Shown here: positions 59,810 through 64,000 of the stretch, in pieces
Position numbering within the stretch: position 1 is the stretch's first letter
Layout of the letters: every line of letters begins with the position of its first letter
Assembly (NCBI RefSeq): GCF_026230195.1
Contig: NZ_CP036501.1
Span: forward strand, 1,302,001 to 1,366,000
Source: Candidatus Paraluminiphilus aquimaris
Lineage (GTDB): Bacteria; Pseudomonadota; Gammaproteobacteria; Pseudomonadales; Halieaceae
DNA length: 64,000 nt
Direction: 5' to 3'
Notes under the pieces: model-generated
The model's input: only the letters and a program-made list of their open reading frames with translations
Told to the model about the DNA's origin: nothing
The model's database searches: none
Program-made: the position numbers and the translations under genes

Positions 59810-61129
59810 TTAGTCGGTCCACAGATCATAATCGTCTGCCTTGGTCACCCGTCTACGTATCACATCTCCCGGCGCCAACCCGTCGGTGTTTTTTAGGTAT
59901 ACCACCCCATCTATTTCGGGTGCGTCGCCTTTGGTTCGCCCCACGGCCGCCTCACCGGATACCTCGTCGACGATGACATCCACCTCGGAGCCAACTTTAC
60001 GCTGGAGGCGTTGAGCACTGATTTCTTGCTGCACAGCCATAAAACGGTGCCAGCGTTCCTCTTTAATGTCCTCGGGGACCGGGTTGTCGAGCTCGTTTGC
60101 CGAGGCACCTTCGACTGCTGAGTACTTGAAACACCCGACACGATCGAGTGACGCGTCACGCATAAAGTCGAGTAACTCATTGAATTCACCCTCGGTTTCA
60201 CCGGGAAAGCCAACGATAAAGGTTGAGCGCAATGTGATGTCTGGACAGATCTCTCGCCAAGAACGAATACGATCGAGGGTTTTTTCAGATGCAGCCGGTC
60301 GCTTCATTCGCTTTAGGACACTTGGACTGCCGTGTTGCAACGGTATGTCGAGATAGGGGAGCACTTTCCCCTCCGCCATAAGCGGGATGATTTTGTCGAC
60401 GTGCGGATAAGGGTAGACGTAGTGCATTCGCACCCAGATACCCAATTCGCCGAGTGCAGAAGCGAGATGATACAGATCACTTTTGAGCGGGCGTCCACCC
60501 CAGAAGTCCGTTTTGTATTTAATATCGACCCCATAAGCGCTGGTGTCTTGAGAGATGACGAGCAACTCTTTAACACCTGAGCGAGCGAGCTGTTCGGCTT
60601 CACGCATCACATCGCCAATGGGTCGGCTGACAAGGTCGCCTCGAAGACTTGGGATAATGCAAAATCGACAGCGATGATTGCATCCCTCCGAGATCTTCAG
60701 ATAGGCATAGTGCTTTGGCGTAAGCTTTACACCCTGTGCCGGAATAAGATCGATCTTCGGGTCGGGTACGTGAGCGTTGGGGAGGACGCGACGAACCTCA
60801 GATAGGACTTCCTCGTAGGCAGCAGGTCCGGTGATTCCCAGTACTTTGGGATGGCGCTGTAAAACGAGATCGGCCTGTTCACCCCCTCCCATACAGCCCG
60901 TTACCAGAACTCGACCGTTTTCCTCAAGCGCCTCACCGATGGCAGCTAGCGACTCTTCCTTCGCGCTGTCGATGAAGCCGCAGGTGTTCACAATGACAAC
61001 ACCGGCATCATCGTAAGAAGGCGACACCTCGTATCCATCGAATCTTAGTTGTGTGAGGATGCGCTCCGAATCCACGAGGGCTTTTGGGCACCCAAGTGAC
61101 ACGAAACCTACTTTTTGCGCTTGAGGCAT
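59810..61129 (-). CDS. rimO: ribosomal protein S12 methylthiotransferase RimO
   Basis: The 439-residue radical SAM enzyme has an N-terminal UPF0004 domain with [16 protein letters not shown] and [13 protein letters not shown], radical SAM cluster cysteines in [18 protein letters not shown], and a C-terminal TRAM domain ([20 protein letters not shown]). It thiomethylates Asp88 of S12. The PKALVDSE pattern separates RimO from MiaB. First of a rimO-rsmE unit. Confidence 0.96.
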   Translation of the reverse strand: MPQAQKVGFVSLGCPKALVDSERILTQLRFDGYEVSPSYDDAGVVIVNTCGFIDSAKEESLAAIGEALEENGRVLVTGCMGGGEQADLVLQRHPKVLGITGPAAYEEVLSEVRRVLPNAHVPDPKIDLIPAQGVKLTPKHYAYLKISEGCNHRCRFCIIPSLRGDLVSRPIGDVMREAEQLARSGVKELLVISQDTSAYGVDIKYKTDFWGGRPLKSDLYHLASALGELGIWVRMHYVYPYPHVDKIIPLMAEGKVLPYLDIPLQHGSPSVLKRMKRPAASEKTLDRIRSWREICPDITLRSTFIVGFPGETEGEFNELLDFMRDASLDRVGCFKYSAVEGASANELDNPVPEDIKEERWHRFMAVQQEISAQRLQRKVGSEVDVIVDEVSGEAAVGRTKGDAPEIDGVVYLKNTDGLAPGDVIRRRVTKADDYDLWTD

Positions 61130-61164
61130 GTCGCTCTATTCCGTCCGTTGAAGCCGCTAGTGTC

Positions 61165-61668
61165 TCACAGGGTGAACTTGCGTTCGCTACCGTAGGTGCG
61201 AACCGGTAATTCTGCACGCAATCGCTTCAGCAACTCTTCAGCCTCGTCCTTGTTGAGGAACTCACCAATCGTGGTGCGGCTCTCCTTGTTATGAAGCCAC
61301 AAGGCTGGACCTTCCCACTGATTTTTCGCATCGATAACGTTAAGTGCCGTATCGTCCCGCCGCCATAGCCAGGTACGTTTTGGAACAAAGTAGCCTTTCT
61401 CAATTTTGATAGTGGCGGCGTGGACAGTAACAACCTGCCTGTACTCAAGCTTCCAATTCACATAGTAAAGCGCAGCGCCCAAACCTATCAGCTCTGCACC
61501 GGCGAAGGGCAGAATTGGCCAGGCACCTAATAGCGTAAAAGCAATGGCTGCGCCCAGAGAAGGAATCGAAACGGCGATCAGAGCGTAAAGGTTGGTTCGC
61601 CAGGTGGCGCTCTTGTTGGGCTTGACGATGATTAAGCGGTGGTCATCTTCAATGAGTTCAGTAATCAA
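61165..61668 (-). CDS. DUF2244 domain membrane protein
   Basis: The 167-residue protein has two adjacent membrane helices near residues 25-70 (NLYALIAVSIPSLGAAIAFT; FAGAELIGLGAALYYV) and the DUF2244 pattern with a WLWRRDDT strand and SRTTIGEFLNKDEAEELLKRL. DUF2244 proteins are found beside cytochrome oxidase genes in some Proteobacteria, but no such genes occur here. Function unknown. Confidence 0.78.
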   Translation of the reverse strand: MITELIEDDHRLIIVKPNKSATWRTNLYALIAVSIPSLGAAIAFTLLGAWPILPFAGAELIGLGAALYYVNWKLEYRQVVTVHAATIKIEKGYFVPKRTWLWRRDDTALNVIDAKNQWEGPALWLHNKESRTTIGEFLNKDEAEELLKRLRAELPVRTYGSERKFTL

Positions 61669-61698
61669 CGAATTGCCTCGATGTGAGCCGACAGAACA

Positions 61699-62406
61699 CT
61701 AAAGTGCAAACGGTATCGGTGTGAAGGCAGAAATCCAATGCCCTGTAGACGGTGCGCACAACTTTAATCGGGTTGCATGGAGTAACAGCCGCTCAGACGC
61801 TTCGAGGGCTTTGGGGTGAGCGTACATATCGCAACCAATAATTGGGTGGCCCAGCGCCTGCATGTGTATCCGAAGCTGGTGAGATCGACCGGTAACAGGT
61901 TTGAGCTTTACAAGGGTCCGCATCTTTCGGCGCTCAATGACCTCAAAATAGGTGAGGGAGTGCTTGCCGCGTTCGTGGCAAATCATCTGCTTGGGCCGGT
62001 TAGGCCAGTCGGTTGCGATAGGCAGTTCGACAGCGCCCGCATCTTGGTCGAGCTCGCCCCACAAAACCGCCGTGTATTCTTTTTCAATTTGGCGGCGTTG
62101 AAATTGCCGGGCGAGTTCCGACAGGCTCGCTTTGTGCTTGGGCACAACCATAATACCTGACGTATCCAAGTCGAGCCGATGCACCGCATTCACATCGGGA
62201 TAACGCGGTTGCAGACGCCGAATCAAGCTGTCGTGATTGAGTGGATGCCGACCGGGCACGCTCAACAAGTGATGGGGTTTATCGACAATAAGAAGGTCTG
62301 TGTCCTCGTAGACAATTCGGGTGGTAGCTTGACTGTGCGGGACAAGATAAGGCGGGAGCTCATCAAATTCTGGAGCCCCTGGCGTGCCGGGGGCCGCTTC
62401 AGTCAC
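61699..62406 (-). CDS. RluA-family pseudouridine synthase
   Basis: The 235-residue enzyme has the RluA motif [13 protein letters not shown] with the catalytic Asp, and [20 protein letters not shown]. It converts uridine to pseudouridine in rRNA or tRNA. The frame is open to 62475, but I favour GTG 62406, which overlaps the pdxJ stop by eight bases. The short N-terminus lacks an S4 domain, fitting RluA rather than RluC/D. Confidence 0.85.
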   Translation of the reverse strand: MTEAAPGTPGAPEFDELPPYLVPHSQATTRIVYEDTDLLIVDKPHHLLSVPGRHPLNHDSLIRRLQPRYPDVNAVHRLDLDTSGIMVVPKHKASLSELARQFQRRQIEKEYTAVLWGELDQDAGAVELPIATDWPNRPKQMICHERGKHSLTYFEVIERRKMRTLVKLKPVTGRSHQLRIHMQALGHPIIGCDMYAHPKALEASERLLLHATRLKLCAPSTGHWISAFTPIPFAL

Positions 62407-63169
62407 TGCCAGCTCTGAGCGCAAGCGCCTTCTTATAGTGCGCCACGCTCGCCGCAAAACCGTAGCGCAGAGCATCCACTGTCAGCGCGTGACCAATGGA
62501 CACCTCTAGGAGATGTGGGATTTTGAAGTCTGGAAGGTTCATGAGGTTGAGGTCATGCCCCGCATTTACGCCCAAACCTGCCTCGTCAGCCGCAATGGCT
62601 GTATCGACAAAGGCTGCTAAGGTGCTTGTGAAGTCCCCGTGGGCATGGGCCACTGCGTAAGCTTCGGTGTATAGCTCAACACGATCTGCCCCAATGGCCG
62701 CTGCCATGGCCATCTGCTCTGGGTCGGGATCCATGAACACGCTGACGCGACAGCCCCAAGATTTGAGTTGCGTGATGATGGGTAAGAGGCGTTCGCTATC
62801 TTGTCGCAAGTCGAATCCGTGGTCCGATGTTAGCTGTTCGTCGCCGTCCGGAACCAAGGTGACTTGCGCCGGGCGCGTAGCCTCGACAAGCGACATAAAG
62901 CCCGGGTAGTCGCCGACAGCCGACCTGTCACTCGCCGCCGCTGGCGCGAAAGGGTTGCCTTCAATGTTGAATTCAACCTTCAGCGCGGCTGCTAAGTCAT
63001 GGCAATCTGACGCACGAATATGGCGTTGATCTGGCCTTGGGTGGACGGTAATACCCTCTGCACCCGCTGCTACGGCTATCGACGCAAATTCAAGCGGCGA
63101 GGGCGAGGTGGTGTCGCGTGAGTTTCGAACGAGTGCGACCTTGTTTAGGTTTACGCTAAGAATCGTCAT
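62399..63169 (-). CDS. pdxJ: pyridoxine 5'-phosphate synthase PdxJ
   Basis: The 256-residue TIM-barrel enzyme makes pyridoxine 5'-phosphate from 1-deoxyxylulose 5-phosphate and 3-amino-1-hydroxyacetone phosphate. Motifs: [27 protein letters not shown] (catalytic Glu), [11 protein letters not shown]. The N-terminal [14 protein letters not shown] has N-K where E. coli has D-H, a variant I recall from other lineages. ATGA overlap with the cyclophilin gene upstream. Confidence 0.93.
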   Translation of the reverse strand: MTILSVNLNKVALVRNSRDTTSPSPLEFASIAVAAGAEGITVHPRPDQRHIRASDCHDLAAALKVEFNIEGNPFAPAAASDRSAVGDYPGFMSLVEATRPAQVTLVPDGDEQLTSDHGFDLRQDSERLLPIITQLKSWGCRVSVFMDPDPEQMAMAAAIGADRVELYTEAYAVAHAHGDFTSTLAAFVDTAIAADEAGLGVNAGHDLNLMNLPDFKIPHLLEVSIGHALTVDALRYGFAASVAHYKKALALRAGSD

Positions 63170-63762
63170 GGGGATATGCGCGTGACACGAAGCAAGACGA
63201 TCGGATCAAGCGGCACATCTTGCAGGGGCATCTTTCCCTTGTCGGTTGAACCAACAGCGCTCCCCGTAGGGGTCGATGCCATAAAGTCGACGACTCTCAT
63301 GCCGCTTATCACTTCGCCAAAGACGGTGTAGCCAGGCTTGAAGGGCGTCCAGTCTAGTCGGGGATTGTTACGCTGATTAATGAAAAACTGACTTCCAGCA
63401 GAGTCGGGATCGCTGGTCCGTGCCATGGCTAGTGTGCCGCGGTCATTGTGAAGACGGTTCTTCGACTCATTGACGACCGTTCTGCCCGACTCCCTCTGTT
63501 TTAAATCGACATCGAAACCACCGCCTTGGACCATAAAATTGTCGATTACACGGTGAAAGATTGTGTTTTTGTAAAAACCCTCGTCGACGTGAGCGAGAAA
63601 ATTTTCAACTGTCTTGGGTGATTTGTCGGCGTAGAGCAATACGGTGACGTCCCCGACATTGGTTTCTAACTTGACGATAGGGTTCTCGGCCTGAGCAGCG
63701 CTGCCGCCAATCAGTAACGCTGCAGAGAAGAGACTTAACAGGGTTTGTTTGAGATGGCGCAC
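63166..63762 (-). CDS. periplasmic cyclophilin-type peptidyl-prolyl isomerase
   Basis: The 198-residue protein starts at GTG 63762 with AGGAG six bases upstream; a longer frame to 63795 is less likely. A signal peptide ends at GGSAAQA. The cyclophilin core has [34 protein letters not shown] and [12 protein letters not shown]. It resembles PpiA and accelerates proline isomerisation in periplasmic proteins. It overlaps pdxJ by four bases. Confidence 0.93.
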   Translation of the reverse strand: MRHLKQTLLSLFSAALLIGGSAAQAENPIVKLETNVGDVTVLLYADKSPKTVENFLAHVDEGFYKNTIFHRVIDNFMVQGGGFDVDLKQRESGRTVVNESKNRLHNDRGTLAMARTSDPDSAGSQFFINQRNNPRLDWTPFKPGYTVFGEVISGMRVVDFMASTPTGSAVGSTDKGKMPLQDVPLDPIVLLRVTRISP

Positions 63763-63833
63763 ATGGAGCTCCTTGGGGTCTAAAATCAAACGCAATGTCG
63801 ATTGGTGATATCAAATGTTTTCGGTAGCGGCGC

Positions 63834-64000
63834 CTATCGCCAGCCATCGTTGCGTCGGCGTTTGACGGTCAAACGCGGAATGACAAGCGCGAGGAAGATG
63901 CCGGCTAAAACAGCAAGAACGCCCTCAAGACGCTGATTACTGGCCACGCGGCCCTCTAATCGAGTGTTTTCGAGTTTGAGCAGGTCATTTCGCGCATTAA
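63834..64000 (-). CDS. 3' end of a YgiM/TIGR04211-like SH3-domain membrane protein
   Basis: A minus-strand frame open from the window edge for 54 codons ends at TAG (63836-63834). The peptide has a coiled-coil-like start (NDLLKLENTRLEGRVASNQR), one membrane helix (VLAVLAGIFLALVIP) and a basic RLTVKRRRNDGWR tail. That order matches the C-terminus of YgiM-type proteins, which have an N-terminal SH3 domain outside this window. Partial. Confidence 0.7.
   Translation of the reverse strand, partial: NARNDLLKLENTRLEGRVASNQRLEGVLAVLAGIFLALVIPRLTVKRRRNDGWR

Overview
The window is about 64 kb of gene-dense, moderate-GC DNA from a Gram-negative, aerobic, probably marine gammaproteobacterium. The evidence is a full type II secretion (gsp) operon in classical order, a TonB-dependent receptor, DegS/HtpX envelope proteases, RimO, RsmE, PdxJ and an E. 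coli-like MsrA. Carotenoid oxygenase, paired acyl-CoA dehydrogenases, Na+-coupled amino-acid symporters and giant calcium-binding secreted proteases fit an OM60/NOR5 (Halieaceae)-type heterotroph. That placement is my inference; no rRNA marker is present.

Layout. 1-2.2 kb: small exported or unrecognised proteins, one with five acidic DPDD-type repeats. 2.3-6.3 kb: exported amidohydrolase and DUF1295 membrane protein, divergent from a carotenoid cleavage oxygenase. 6.7-20.1 kb: two tandem paralogous giant subtilases (about 2,200 residues each) that carry cohesin-like, dockerin-like and thrombospondin-type-3-like modules on one chain. 20.1-24.6 kb: VanZ-like protein, GNAT acetyltransferase, lipoprotein HNH nuclease, lipoprotein serine hydrolase, TonB-C-domain protein. 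24.9-28.7 kb: acyl-CoA dehydrogenase pair and an MFS transporter. 28.8-31.6 kb: FHA-sigma54 activator translationally coupled to a membrane Ser/Thr kinase. 36.4-31.6 kb (minus strand): TPP riboswitch followed by TonB receptor, MTH1187-type thiamine-binding protein, PnuT-like permease, ThiK-like kinase and a PanE-family reductase, a thiamine scavenging operon. 36.8-49.4 kb: GAF/degenerate-GGDEF protein, then gspCDEFGHIJKLMN with a candidate 41-codon gene between gspK and gspL. 49.5-54.5 kb: NylB-like serine hydrolase, NSS and AGCS transporters, SDR. 54.6-57.8 kb (minus): htpX-degS operon and a DnaJ-domain membrane protein coupled to a small protein with a 12-bp-repeat-encoded tail. 58.1-64 kb: housekeeping genes (msrA, rsmE, rimO, DUF2244, RluA-type synthase, pdxJ, cyclophilin) and the 3' end of a YgiM-like gene.

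Working together. The T2SS is a plausible exporter for the signal-peptide-bearing giant subtilases. The riboswitch operon couples outer-membrane import, inner-membrane import and phosphorylation of thiamine or a precursor. The FHA-activator/kinase pair looks like a self-contained phospho-signalling switch whose sigma54 targets are not visible here.

No rRNA, tRNA, CRISPR array, insertion sequence or prophage was recognised by eye.
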